Origin: JAYOEY01 sp038120295
GTDB taxonomy: Bacteria; Pseudomonadota; Alphaproteobacteria; MPNO01; UBA2964
DNA: 64,000 bases
Reading direction: 5' to 3'
Assembly: GCA_038120295.1 (NCBI GenBank)
Contig: JAYOLL010000007.1
Span: 1-64,000, forward strand
Shown here: one piece after another, positions 10,358-18,809 of the stretch
How positions within the stretch are numbered: position 1 is the stretch's first letter
Layout: each line of letters opens with the position of its first letter
The notes under the pieces: model-generated
The model's database searches: none
The model's input: only the letters and a program-made list of their open reading frames with translations
Told to the model about the DNA's origin: nothing
Program-made: the position numbers and the translations under genes

Positions 10358-10843
10358 ATGCTGCCGTTGGACCTCCCCTATGACGATCCCGACGCGCCGA
10401 AACGGCGCGGCTTTCATAATGTCACCCCACTGACACGGCTGCTTACGCGCGGCGTGTGCCGCCTGCTGGGCGAGATGGGGTACGGGCCGGTGACAGAGTT
10501 CCGCCTGCCAAACGGGCGGCGGGTCGACATCATGGCGCTGGGCGGCAAGGGCGAATTCCTTTGCGTCGAGGTAAAAAGCACCGTCGCCGATTTCAGGTCA
10601 GATGCCAAATGGCCGGAATACCTGCCCTGGTGCGACCGGTTCTATTTCGCGGTACCGGAACATTTTCCGCTGCATATCCTGCCCGACGGGTGCGGTCGTA
10701 TCGTCGCCGATTCTCACGGGGCCGCGATCCGGCAGGAAGCGGAAGAACGGAAGATCAACGCGACAAGACGCCGGGCGCAGTTGCTGCGGTTCGGGCTGAC
10801 GGCGAGCGACAGGCTGCAACGTATCTGCGACCCGCGAATCTGA
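10358..10843 (+). CDS. mmcB: MmcB-family putative DNA repair nuclease
   Basis: 161 residues matching the alphaproteobacterial MmcB family, whose Caulobacter member is linked to mitomycin C damage. The core V-D-I-M-A...E-F-L-C-V-E-V-K (residues about 50-75) fits the D...ExK signature of PD-(D/E)XK nucleases. FRSDAKWPEYLPWCDRFYFAVP is the family's strongest block. The length is standard. I saw no GTTC-N7-GTTC LexA site in the 98-bp divergent upstream region, so damage induction is not supported by the sequence. It converges on tspO with a 7-bp gap. Confidence 0.88.
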   Translation: MLPLDLPYDDPDAPKRRGFHNVTPLTRLLTRGVCRLLGEMGYGPVTEFRLPNGRRVDIMALGGKGEFLCVEVKSTVADFRSDAKWPEYLPWCDRFYFAVPEHFPLHILPDGCGRIVADSHGAAIRQEAEERKINATRRRAQLLRFGLTASDRLQRICDPRI

Positions 10844-10850
10844 TCGGGTC

Positions 10851-11324
10851 CTAGTTCAGATGGAATATCGCCCCGTTCAGCACGCAGGCGAAACCGACCC
10901 AGGCAGCATAAGGCACGAGCATCCAGGCGGCAGCGGCGGACACCGGCCGAAAGACTCGGATTGCCCACAGGATCGACAGGAAGAGCAGGACGATCTCGAC
11001 CATCGCCACGCCGACCAGCTTCAGGCCGAAGAACAGGATCGACCACAGAAAATTCAGGAAAAGCTGAACGCCGAACGCGGTCAGGACTGACATGCGGCGC
11101 TCCGGCGCAGCCGCGCGCCACGCCATCCAGCCTGCCGCCGCGATCATGATGTAGAGCAGCGTCCAGACCGGCGAAAACACCCAGTCGGGCGGGTTGAAGG
11201 ACGGTCTGGCGAGCGTCTGATACCAGTCGCCGACCGTTGTCGCGGTGACGACGCCGGAGACCACGTAAACCAGGAGCGTGGAGAGGCCGAATGCAAGAAC
11301 CGGGAAATACCGGGCGTTCGTCAT
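10851..11324 (-). CDS. tspO: TspO/MBR family protein
   Basis: 157 residues with five hydrophobic helices. It has the Trp/Pro-rich family signature W-Y-Q-x-L-x-R-P-S-F-N-P-P around residues 34-46, followed by VFSPVWTLLYIMIA and NFLWSILFFGL. TspO proteins bind porphyrins in the membrane and in alphaproteobacteria modulate tetrapyrrole or stress gene expression. It lies 19 bp downstream of hldE on the same strand and may be the last gene of the dcd-gmhA-hldE run. Confidence 0.93.
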   Translation of the reverse strand: MTNARYFPVLAFGLSTLLVYVVSGVVTATTVGDWYQTLARPSFNPPDWVFSPVWTLLYIMIAAAGWMAWRAAAPERRMSVLTAFGVQLFLNFLWSILFFGLKLVGVAMVEIVLLFLSILWAIRVFRPVSAAAAWMLVPYAAWVGFACVLNGAIFHLN

Positions 11325-11343
11325 GCGGTGCCGGACCGCGCCG

Positions 11344-12807
11344 TTACGCGTCGACCGGATCGCCGGTCATCCGGCGGATCGTGCCGGTGGTGCTGTGGCC
11401 CTCTTCGAGTTCCACCAGCATCACGCGGCCGCCATGGGCCTCGACCAGATCTCCGCCGACCACGTCTTCCCGAGCGTAATCGGTCCCTTTGATCAGAATA
11501 TCCGGCTTGGCGTCCTTGATCAGCGAAAGCGGCGTGTCCTCGTCGAACAGGACGATCAGGTCGACGCTGTCGAACGCGCTCATGACGGCGGCGCGTGCAT
11601 GTTCATTCTGAACCGGTCGGCCCTCACCCTTCAGGCGGCGGACCGATTCGTCGCTGTTGAGAGCGACGACCAGACGGTCACAGGCCGCCCGCGCCTTCGA
11701 CAGGAGCGCCACGTGGCCGGGGTGAATCAGATCGAAACAGCCGTTTGCGAATCCTACTTTCTCGCCCTTCCGGCGCCAGTCGGCGATTTTCGCAAGAGCC
11801 GCGTCCCGGTCCATGAATTTCCGGCGACCAGAAACATCCGCCGTGGTGCCGCCTTCTATCTCGACCGGGTAGACGACCGCCGTGCCGGCCTTGGCGACAA
11901 CGATCCCCGCCGCGACATTAGCGAGCCGCGCGGCATCGGCGAGCGCAATACCCGACGCGAGCCCGCCGGCAAGCGCGGCGACCACGGTATCGCCCGCGCC
12001 GGAGACGTCATAGACTTCTCGCGCTTCGGCAGGGAAATGTCTGGCATCCGTCGCCGAAATCAGCGACATCCCGTCGCCGCTCAACGTCGCCAGAACGTTC
12101 GAAATCCCGCAATGTTCGATCAACGACCGCGCGGCAGCAATCACCGACGCATCGTCGGCCGTCGGCATCCGGCTGGCCTCGGCGAGTTCGCGCCGGTTGG
12201 GCGTAATCACATCGGCGCCGCGATAGCGTGTGAAATCGTTTCCTTTCGGATCGACGACGATGCAGCGGCGAGCGCGGCGCGCCGCCTCAGTCAGCGCGGT
12301 CAGCCGGTCGCGCGTCAGGACGCCCTTGCCGTAATCGGAAATCACCACCGCGCCAGCATCGTCGATCACCGCCATAGCGGCCTCGAACACCTTTTCGCCG
12401 ATGGCGGGGGCGATGGGATAATCGCTTTCGCGGTCGACCCTGAGCAACTGCTGCGGTCCCGCGACGATCCGTTCCTTGATCGTGGTCGGTCGCGAATCGT
12501 CGATGACCAGGTGGGCGCTTACCGTATCCAGTTCAGCCAGCAGGCGGCGAACCAACTCCCCGGCCTCGTCGTCTCCGATGACCCCGAAGAAATCGACGGA
12601 TACGCCCAGCGCGGCCAGGTTGCGCACCACGTTGCCGGCGCCCCCCAGCATCGATGCTTCGTCCCTGACGTGACACACCGGCACCGGCGCTTCGGGCGAG
12701 ATGCGTTCCACCGAGCCATAAATGTAACGGTCGAGCATGACGTCGCCGATGCAGAGGACGTGCCCGTCGCTGAGGCGATGAACCAGCGTCGCGGAATCGA
12801 CGTTCAT
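11344..12807 (-). CDS. hldE: bifunctional heptose-7-phosphate kinase / heptose-1-phosphate adenylyltransferase
   Basis: 487 residues. The N-terminal 320 form a PfkB/ribokinase domain with GGAGNVVRNLAALG near residue 50 and the catalytic motif SGAGDTVVAALAGG near 270. The C-terminal 135 residues are a nucleotidyltransferase with HPGH in FANGCFDLIHPGH and a KGTDYAREDVVGG loop. Together they make ADP-heptose for the lipopolysaccharide inner core. The ATG overlaps the gmhA stop by 4 bp, so the two are translationally coupled and supply consecutive pathway steps. Confidence 0.97.
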   Translation of the reverse strand: MNVDSATLVHRLSDGHVLCIGDVMLDRYIYGSVERISPEAPVPVCHVRDEASMLGGAGNVVRNLAALGVSVDFFGVIGDDEAGELVRRLLAELDTVSAHLVIDDSRPTTIKERIVAGPQQLLRVDRESDYPIAPAIGEKVFEAAMAVIDDAGAVVISDYGKGVLTRDRLTALTEAARRARRCIVVDPKGNDFTRYRGADVITPNRRELAEASRMPTADDASVIAAARSLIEHCGISNVLATLSGDGMSLISATDARHFPAEAREVYDVSGAGDTVVAALAGGLASGIALADAARLANVAAGIVVAKAGTAVVYPVEIEGGTTADVSGRRKFMDRDAALAKIADWRRKGEKVGFANGCFDLIHPGHVALLSKARAACDRLVVALNSDESVRRLKGEGRPVQNEHARAAVMSAFDSVDLIVLFDEDTPLSLIKDAKPDILIKGTDYAREDVVGGDLVEAHGGRVMLVELEEGHSTTGTIRRMTGDPVDA

Positions 12808-13376
12808 AGCCTGTCCTTCTCAAGAACGTCGCACAGCATGTGGCCGATCAGGATATGCATTTCCTGAATACGAGCCGTTTCTTGGGACGGCACGATGAGC
12901 AAAGGGTCGGCAATACCATGTAGCCTGCCGCCGTCGCGCCCGCTTAGAGCTGCGGTCAGCAACCCGGCCTCGCGCGCGGCGGTCAGCGCGCGCACGACGT
13001 TTTCGCTGTTGCCGGAGGTCGAGATACCGATGGCAAGATCGCCTGCACGGCCAAGTGCGCGAATCTGGTTCTCGAAAATGCTGTCATAGCCGATATCGTT
13101 GCCGGCGGCTGTCAGTACGGAGCTGTCCGTGGTCAGCGCCAGGGCCGAGATCGGCGCGCGGTCGACGCGGTAGCGCACCACCAGCTCGGCTGCCAGATGC
13201 TGGGCGTCGGCGGCGCTGCCTCCGTTGCCGAAAAACAGAATCTTCCCACCGCCGGCCAGCGCCCTGCGCGCGGATTCGCACAACGCCACGAACCCGTCCC
13301 GAAGCGCATCGCGCGAAGCGCGCGCGACCGCCTCGTGAGAGTCAAATTCAGAATCGAAAAGGGCGTTCAGCTCCAT
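12804..13376 (-). CDS. gmhA: sedoheptulose-7-phosphate isomerase
   Basis: 190 residues with a SIS fold: FFGNGGSAADAQHLAAELV near residue 50 and ISTSGNSENVVRAL near 118. The catalytic acids and histidines fall in the usual places (E-M-H-I-L-I-G-H near the C-terminus). It makes D-glycero-D-manno-heptose 7-phosphate, the substrate of HldE encoded by the overlapping downstream gene. The length is standard for GmhA. Confidence 0.96.
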   Translation of the reverse strand: MELNALFDSEFDSHEAVARASRDALRDGFVALCESARRALAGGGKILFFGNGGSAADAQHLAAELVVRYRVDRAPISALALTTDSSVLTAAGNDIGYDSIFENQIRALGRAGDLAIGISTSGNSENVVRALTAAREAGLLTAALSGRDGGRLHGIADPLLIVPSQETARIQEMHILIGHMLCDVLEKDRL

Positions 13377-13423
13377 CGTGCCGTATCAATGGATGAAATT
13401 ATGCGCCGCCGCAAGAATTCCTT

Positions 13424-14581
13424 CTAATCCGGCCACTTTTGGAAGTGTTTGGAGAGCTGCAACCCCTGAAGCTGGTAGGACGACCCGGAAGCCGAACCGT
13501 AGATCCGGTCCGGCGTATCGGTCAGGTGTTCGTATTTGAGCCGCCCGACGAGCTGCCCGTCCTCAATGGCAAAGGGAACGCCGTGCGAGCGGACTTCGAG
13601 CACCGCCCGGGTGCCCGCCGCACCCGCCTGTTCCGCCCCGAAACCGGGGTCGAAAAACCCGGCGTAATGGGCCCGGAATTCCCCGGCGAACGCATCGTAG
13701 GGCACCATCTCCGCCGCGTAGTCGACAGGGACCGACACCGCCTCGCGCGAGGCGAGAATGTAGAAATCCTCCGGGTTCAGCACCACGCTGCCCTCGGCGC
13801 TGCGGTATATCGGCTCCCAGTAGAGGGTGGGGTCGTAATGCGCGATGCGGTCAAGATCGACCAGCGGCGCGTGTGGCCGCGCCTTGTAGCCGATCAGATC
13901 CGACCCGCCGATTCCGGCCAGGTCGACCGACAGCGGCACGCCGCGGAACAGGGTCGCTGTTTCGCGCTCGCTCAGGGACCGGTCCAGCACGGCGCGGTCC
14001 TCAAGCAAACGCTTCAGCTCCGCCTCGCGCACATCGGCGCTGCCGCGCACCAGGCGGAGCTGGTTCAGCCGGCTGCCGGTGCGGGCGATGATGCTGAAAG
14101 TGCGCGGAAAGATCTCCGCATAGAGCGGCCCCTGATAGCCGCGCGGCACGGTATCGAAATCGGCGCCCTGATCGGTAATAAGCCGGGTAAACACGTCGAG
14201 CCGCCCTATCGAGCTCTTCGGATTTGCGATGCCTGAAAGCGCCGGGCTCAGCGCCAGCGATTCGAGCAGGGGGACGACATAGACGCATCCGCGTTCCAGC
14301 AGCGCGCCGCCCGCCAGATCGATCTCGTGCAGGCCGAAATTTTCGATCTGCTGCGCGACGGTGCGGTTCTCGCCAGGCAGGAAGCTCGCCCGCACCCGCC
14401 AGGCGACCGGACCGAGCCGCAGATCGAGACTGGCGGGTTGAAGCTGCGCGGTTTCGATGGGCTGCGTGGCCGCGATCTCTCCGGTCCGCGTAAGCGCCGC
14501 CAGCGCCTGATAAGGCAGGACCCCCGTATCGCGCCGTGCGCCCTGCGCCGCAGCGCTGGTATTCGATGCTGTATCGTTCAC
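13424..14581 (-). CDS. dcd: two-domain 2'-deoxycytidine 5'-triphosphate deaminase
   Basis: 385 residues, twice the length of enteric Dcd. It represents the alphaproteobacterial type in which two dUTPase-like halves are fused. The first half has QPASLDLRLG near residue 46 and NPKSSIGRLDVFTRLI near 122. The second half has FDPGFG and AVLEVRSHGVPFAIEDGQ near 330-350. It deaminates dCTP to dUTP, feeding dTMP synthesis with Dut (encoded at 51048). It starts the minus-strand run toward gmhA. Two DnaA-box-like sequences lie 43-114 bp upstream. Confidence 0.93.
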   Translation of the reverse strand: MNDTASNTSAAAQGARRDTGVLPYQALAALTRTGEIAATQPIETAQLQPASLDLRLGPVAWRVRASFLPGENRTVAQQIENFGLHEIDLAGGALLERGCVYVVPLLESLALSPALSGIANPKSSIGRLDVFTRLITDQGADFDTVPRGYQGPLYAEIFPRTFSIIARTGSRLNQLRLVRGSADVREAELKRLLEDRAVLDRSLSERETATLFRGVPLSVDLAGIGGSDLIGYKARPHAPLVDLDRIAHYDPTLYWEPIYRSAEGSVVLNPEDFYILASREAVSVPVDYAAEMVPYDAFAGEFRAHYAGFFDPGFGAEQAGAAGTRAVLEVRSHGVPFAIEDGQLVGRLKYEHLTDTPDRIYGSASGSSYQLQGLQLSKHFQKWPD

Positions 14582-14623
14582 GGCGTTATTTTTACCTCAA
14601 TAGCCTGGATCGTAACCCCTTTG

Positions 14624-14695
14624 TTATCCACAAAGCCCGACCTATTTCTTCCGCAGCAAAGTCCTGATTTCATGAAGAAAAATCATTTATCCCCA
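14624..14695 (+). promoter_or_regulatory. DnaA-box pair upstream of dcd
   Basis: A perfect DnaA box TTATCCACA lies at 14624-14632. A one-mismatch copy TTATCCCCA lies at 14687-14695 in the same orientation, within an AT-richer 170-bp intergenic region between dcd and the heparinase-like gene. The likely effect is on dcd expression, less likely an origin. Binding is not demonstrated. Confidence 0.45.
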
Positions 14696-14750
14696 CAATT
14701 CAGGCAATTCCCTGTCGCGAAACGATTCGACGCTGTGAATATACAAGCAC

Positions 14751-16517
14751 TCAACAAGCACGAAGCGTATCGAACAGACCGGCAAGCGCTTCGGGCGACG
14801 GCTCGGCCGGCTCATCCCCCCAGGCGATCCATAGCGCGGCAGTCCGGAAACCGTCACCGGGCGACGGCGTCACCTCGATGCGATACGCTTTCCGTTCGAC
14901 CTCGAAACGCGGCCAGCACATGTCATCGCCCGCGTCGGCGACCTTGCCGGCGAAACAGGACATGCGGACAAGCGTATCGCCGTTACGAAACGCTGGCCCC
15001 CTGCCCGCCGCGCGCGACCAGCTGTCCGGAACCAGAAAATGCGACGCCGCCTCGCGCCCCGGCATTCCGGTCCAAAGGTCGGCGATCAGCATCGCCTGTC
15101 CCGGCCACAGACCGACAAACCGGCGCACGTCGCCGTCGAGATGCGCGTACCCGTCCTGCGCGCCGGCGCACCAGAGCGGCGCGATGCCGTTGAACCGGTC
15201 ATCGAACAGTTCGCTTGCATATCCGCGACGGCCGACGCGAAAGGATTTCCAGAATTCGATGGGCTCTGCCCCCGCAACATGCGGCCCGTTATGCGAAGCC
15301 GCCGAGCGGGAGACATCGCGCGCTTCGCCGGCGGTATAGGTCGGTACGCCAGGGTCGACGAAAAAGCGTTCGCCCGAAATCGAGGCCTCGACCGACAGAA
15401 AATCCGCGTGGGCGTGCCCGGGGTTGTCGTCCGGGCCGCAAGGACCGCAATCGAAAATCACGGCATCGCCGCCGCCCGCGAGCCGGACATAGCCAGTGTC
15501 GGCCAATCGGACGACACCGTCCCCTGCTTCCAGCCCAGCGACGCTCCGTGCTTCGGGCGCTTCGCCCAGCCAGGAATCGTTGAACAGGGCGATATCCCCG
15601 TCCGGATGGCTCATGGCTGCGAGCGCGGTCTTCATACGGGTCAGCATATCCGGCGGCAGGAAGCCGGCGGCGTCCAGCATTTCGGCATCAAGGACCGAGA
15701 GCGCGTGATACATGGGCGAGCGCTCCGCATGGCCGCCATCGGGCAGGATGCACTGGCCGATCGACGAGGCGATGCCGTCAGCGAGGTCGCCGAACGCATC
15801 GGGGACATCGCCCGCCGCCGCGGCGTAGACCGCCAGCGCCACGTAATTCTTGAGCAGATGGTTGTACCGAAGATCGCGCTCGAGATTGCGGGCGACGAAC
15901 GACGCGCAGAACCGGACGTGATCGAGGATCTCGGTTTCGGCATCGGCGTCCTTTTCGCCATCGGCTTTCCGATATAGCGCCAGCGCCGATAGCAGGTTGA
16001 TCAGCCGATGGCTCGCCGAATAGGCATTCCACACATCGCCCGGCGCGCCGGGCACGGAGAATCCATTCGCCCGTTCCAGCGAGCGCACGATATCCGCTAC
16101 CGCGGCCAGATCGGCGGCGCGTCCGTGGGACAGGAGCGGCACGGCATAGCCCATATAGGACAGAATCATCCGCCGAAGCGGATTGTCCCCTTCGCTGAAA
16201 TCGCCGCGCCAGTCGATATCGTCGACCGAGCCGAAATCGAATTCCCTGTTCTGAAGGACGAACTTTCCGTCGACGACCCCCGCCGGATCGTCGCCGAACT
16301 GCATGCGCTGCAGCCGCAAGGCAACCGCCGCAATTTCCTTCAGTGCCGGAGCGTCCGGGTCCGGCGGCGGCAGCGCGTCCACCGCCCTTTTCAATCGCGC
16401 CTCCACCGTGCCGGGAAAACGGCTCATTGCAACGCGCCGGGCCCGGCAGCGCATGCGATGGCGAATCTGACCGGCGGAGAGATGCCGGGCGGTCCGCCAC
16501 AGGCGGGGCAGGTTCAT
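14751..16517 (-). CDS. heparinase II/III family protein
   Basis: 588 residues from the ATG at 16517 (MNLPRLWRTARHL), 10 bp after the upstream gene's stop; a further upstream ATG would overlap that gene. The N-terminal 300 residues are alpha-helical, as in the alpha/alpha barrel of polysaccharide lyases. The second part has the family block DNPGHAHADFLSVEASI near residue 380, followed by FFVDPGVPTYT and R-S-A-A-S-H-N. No signal peptide is evident. Such proteins are frequent in capsule or exopolysaccharide clusters and may trim uronate-containing polymer. It is last in the asparagine synthase-oxidoreductase-heparinase run. Confidence 0.88.
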   Translation of the reverse strand: MNLPRLWRTARHLSAGQIRHRMRCRARRVAMSRFPGTVEARLKRAVDALPPPDPDAPALKEIAAVALRLQRMQFGDDPAGVVDGKFVLQNREFDFGSVDDIDWRGDFSEGDNPLRRMILSYMGYAVPLLSHGRAADLAAVADIVRSLERANGFSVPGAPGDVWNAYSASHRLINLLSALALYRKADGEKDADAETEILDHVRFCASFVARNLERDLRYNHLLKNYVALAVYAAAAGDVPDAFGDLADGIASSIGQCILPDGGHAERSPMYHALSVLDAEMLDAAGFLPPDMLTRMKTALAAMSHPDGDIALFNDSWLGEAPEARSVAGLEAGDGVVRLADTGYVRLAGGGDAVIFDCGPCGPDDNPGHAHADFLSVEASISGERFFVDPGVPTYTAGEARDVSRSAASHNGPHVAGAEPIEFWKSFRVGRRGYASELFDDRFNGIAPLWCAGAQDGYAHLDGDVRRFVGLWPGQAMLIADLWTGMPGREAASHFLVPDSWSRAAGRGPAFRNGDTLVRMSCFAGKVADAGDDMCWPRFEVERKAYRIEVTPSPGDGFRTAALWIAWGDEPAEPSPEALAGLFDTLRAC

Positions 16518-16527
16518 TGTCAGGCGC

Positions 16528-18693
16528 TCAGAGGACGACCGGCTGGCCGGATCGCAACGCCTCGCCCACAGCAATCGTGGCGAGGCTGGTCTCGATCAGC
16601 TCGGCCTCGTCTACCGGCGCGGGACCGGCATCGGCGACGGCCTTCGCAAAGGCTTCAAGCTCCGCGGCATGGCCCTTGTCCTGATCGATCCCGGCGCTGG
16701 TTTTCTTCTCTTTCCCGTCAGCGACGATTGTCAGCCTGCGGAAATTATCGACCGTCAGAACGGCGCCGCCGGCATAGGCCTCGAACAGCTCCTTCGAATA
16801 GGCCGTGTCGCCCTTGGCGGTATAGGCGATGGTGGCGAGGCTGCCGTCGGCAAAGGACAAAGTCGTCGTCAGGTCGTCGCATGCCCCGTGCGCAACCCCG
16901 GCAGCGGCGGCCTGTACGCTCCGGATCGGCACGCCGACAAGGAAGCGGGCCAAGTCGATGAAATGACACAGCTCGCCCAGCAGGCGTCCGTTTCCTTCTT
17001 CCGGTGCGTTGAGCCAGACATCGTCCGGCAGCGGGCCGGCATTGACGCGGAGCAGCAGCACTTTCGGCCCGGGCAGACCGGCCAGCCGGTCCCGCATCTT
17101 TACCGCCATCGGTGCGAAACGCCGGTTGAAGCCGATCTGGAAAAACCCGTCAGAGGTATTGCGCGCTGAAATCACCGCATTCAGCTGCTCGCGGTCGAGG
17201 GCCAGCGGCTTTTCCACCAGAACGCATTTCCCCTTCGCCAGCGCGGCCGCCGTCAGCGCGGCGTGGCTCGAATGCGGCGTCGCGATCAGCACGGCGTTGA
17301 TCTCGTCATTGTTGAGCACCGCGTCCTCATCGGCAGCGGAGAACTCGAACCCGAAGCTCTGCTGGCTGTGCTCGGCGGACATTCCCCGCTGGGTGGCGAT
17401 GGTGTGCAGCCGGCAATCGGAGAGTTTCTTCAGTTCAGGCATCAGCACGGTGCGGGCGAAACTCCCGCCGCCGATCACACCCAGAACGCAGCCGGCCCCG
17501 GGCTTGCCGCGCGACACCGCGATGGGGATGCGCAGCCCCTCGACCGGCTTTTCCGCCCGCCCGCCGTAATCCAGCACGACGCCGAGATGCGGCTCGGTGC
17601 GCCCTGTTACCAGCGCATAGGCGTCTTCCGCCTTCTCGAACGGAAAGCGGTGGGTAATCAGCGGTTCGACCGCAAGACGGTGATCGCTGGCGCGCGACAT
17701 ACGTCGCACGACTTCCGCCAGGTTGCGGGTTTCCGTCCACGGCACGTAGCCCTCGGGATATTTCATCCCCCTGTTTTCATAATCGCCGTCATAGCGGCCG
17801 GGGCCGTAGGAGCGCGAGACGACGACCGACAGCTCCTTCTGCATGAACTCGCGATAGGGAATCTCGGTACCGGTGAGCCCGACAAGGCTGATCCGGGCGC
17901 GGTCGCGCGCGATCGAAGCGGAAAGTTCGAACGGTTCGCTCGAGTCCGTGGCGGCCGCGATCAGCACCCCGTCACAGCCATGGCCGCCGGTAAAATCGCG
18001 CATCGCTTCCGCCGGGTCGCCGTCCGACAGGTTCCAGGCGAAGGCGGCATGGCCGTAGCGCGCCAGATCCAGCCGCGACGAGTCATAATCGAACACGGCG
18101 ACCCGCGCGCCGGCGAGTTCGAGAAGCTGGGCGGCCATCTGCCCGACCAGACCCGCGCCGATCACGGCGGCGAAATCGCCTAGACCGAGCCCCAGATTCC
18201 GTACCCCGTGCAGTGCGATGGCCCCGAGCGTGCCGAAACAGGCTTCCTCGTCATTGGCATCGTCCGGGACGGGCGCGGCCAGGTTGACCGGCACCACGTT
18301 GAAATCGGCATGGTTGGCGAGACCGGCCCCGGCGATCGCGACGCGCTGCCCGACGCGGAACCGGCCTTCCGTTCCCTCGCCGAGCGCTACGATCTCACCG
18401 GCCGCCGAATAGCCGAGCGGCAACGGTTCGTCGAGCCGCGCCATCACCGCGCGATAGGTCGCCGCGATACCGTCGCGCTGCGCTTTTTCCAGCACCTTCT
18501 TTACGAGATCGGGGCGCGCCTTCGCCTTGGCAGCGAGACTCTTCTTGGCAAACGACACCACCAGACGCTCGGTGCCGGCGGAAATCAGCGAGGCACGCGT
18601 CCTGACCAGCAGATTGCCAGCGCGCACCTTCGGGTCGGGCACTTCCCGCAGGGCCAGCTTGCCGCTCTTGGCGCTTTGCACGATCTGTTCCAT
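16528..18693 (-). CDS. bi-domain oxidoreductase: zinc-type alcohol dehydrogenase fused to Gfo/Idh/MocA
   Basis: 721 residues. Residues 1-340 are a medium-chain dehydrogenase-like domain with GYSAAGEIVALGEG and the Rossmann motif VIGAGLVGQMAAQL near 160. The usual structural-zinc cysteine cluster is absent. Residues about 375-721 are a Gfo/Idh/MocA domain with LGVIGGGSFARTV near 390 and LVEKPLALDREQL near 480. This fusion is typical of bacterial surface polysaccharide clusters, probably oxidising nucleotide sugars. The exact substrate is unknown. It lies 116 bp after the asparagine synthase gene and 10 bp before the heparinase-like gene. Confidence 0.9.
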   Translation of the reverse strand: MEQIVQSAKSGKLALREVPDPKVRAGNLLVRTRASLISAGTERLVVSFAKKSLAAKAKARPDLVKKVLEKAQRDGIAATYRAVMARLDEPLPLGYSAAGEIVALGEGTEGRFRVGQRVAIAGAGLANHADFNVVPVNLAAPVPDDANDEEACFGTLGAIALHGVRNLGLGLGDFAAVIGAGLVGQMAAQLLELAGARVAVFDYDSSRLDLARYGHAAFAWNLSDGDPAEAMRDFTGGHGCDGVLIAAATDSSEPFELSASIARDRARISLVGLTGTEIPYREFMQKELSVVVSRSYGPGRYDGDYENRGMKYPEGYVPWTETRNLAEVVRRMSRASDHRLAVEPLITHRFPFEKAEDAYALVTGRTEPHLGVVLDYGGRAEKPVEGLRIPIAVSRGKPGAGCVLGVIGGGSFARTVLMPELKKLSDCRLHTIATQRGMSAEHSQQSFGFEFSAADEDAVLNNDEINAVLIATPHSSHAALTAAALAKGKCVLVEKPLALDREQLNAVISARNTSDGFFQIGFNRRFAPMAVKMRDRLAGLPGPKVLLLRVNAGPLPDDVWLNAPEEGNGRLLGELCHFIDLARFLVGVPIRSVQAAAAGVAHGACDDLTTTLSFADGSLATIAYTAKGDTAYSKELFEAYAGGAVLTVDNFRRLTIVADGKEKKTSAGIDQDKGHAAELEAFAKAVADAGPAPVDEAELIETSLATIAVGEALRSGQPVVL

Positions 18694-18746
18694 GGACGAC
18701 TCAAGAAATCCGAACGTCGAAATCTTCCGAACTTACCATAACTTAC

Positions 18747-18790
18747 AGCGATTCGCAGTCGGCTCAGCAGCGATTCGCAGTCGGCTCAGC
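18747..18790. repeat. perfect 22-bp tandem duplication
   Basis: The unit AGCGATTCGCAGTCGGCTC plus AGC occurs twice without spacer (18747-18768, 18769-18790). It lies in the 116-bp gap between the asparagine synthase-like gene and the bi-domain oxidoreductase gene. Confidence 0.9.
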
Positions 18791-18809
18791 CATGCTCTCT
18801 GCCGGGCTC

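Noticed and set aside
11278..12867. Plus-strand open frame opposite hldE
   Set aside because: hldE is certain on the other strand, and the antisense product shows shadow-type composition.
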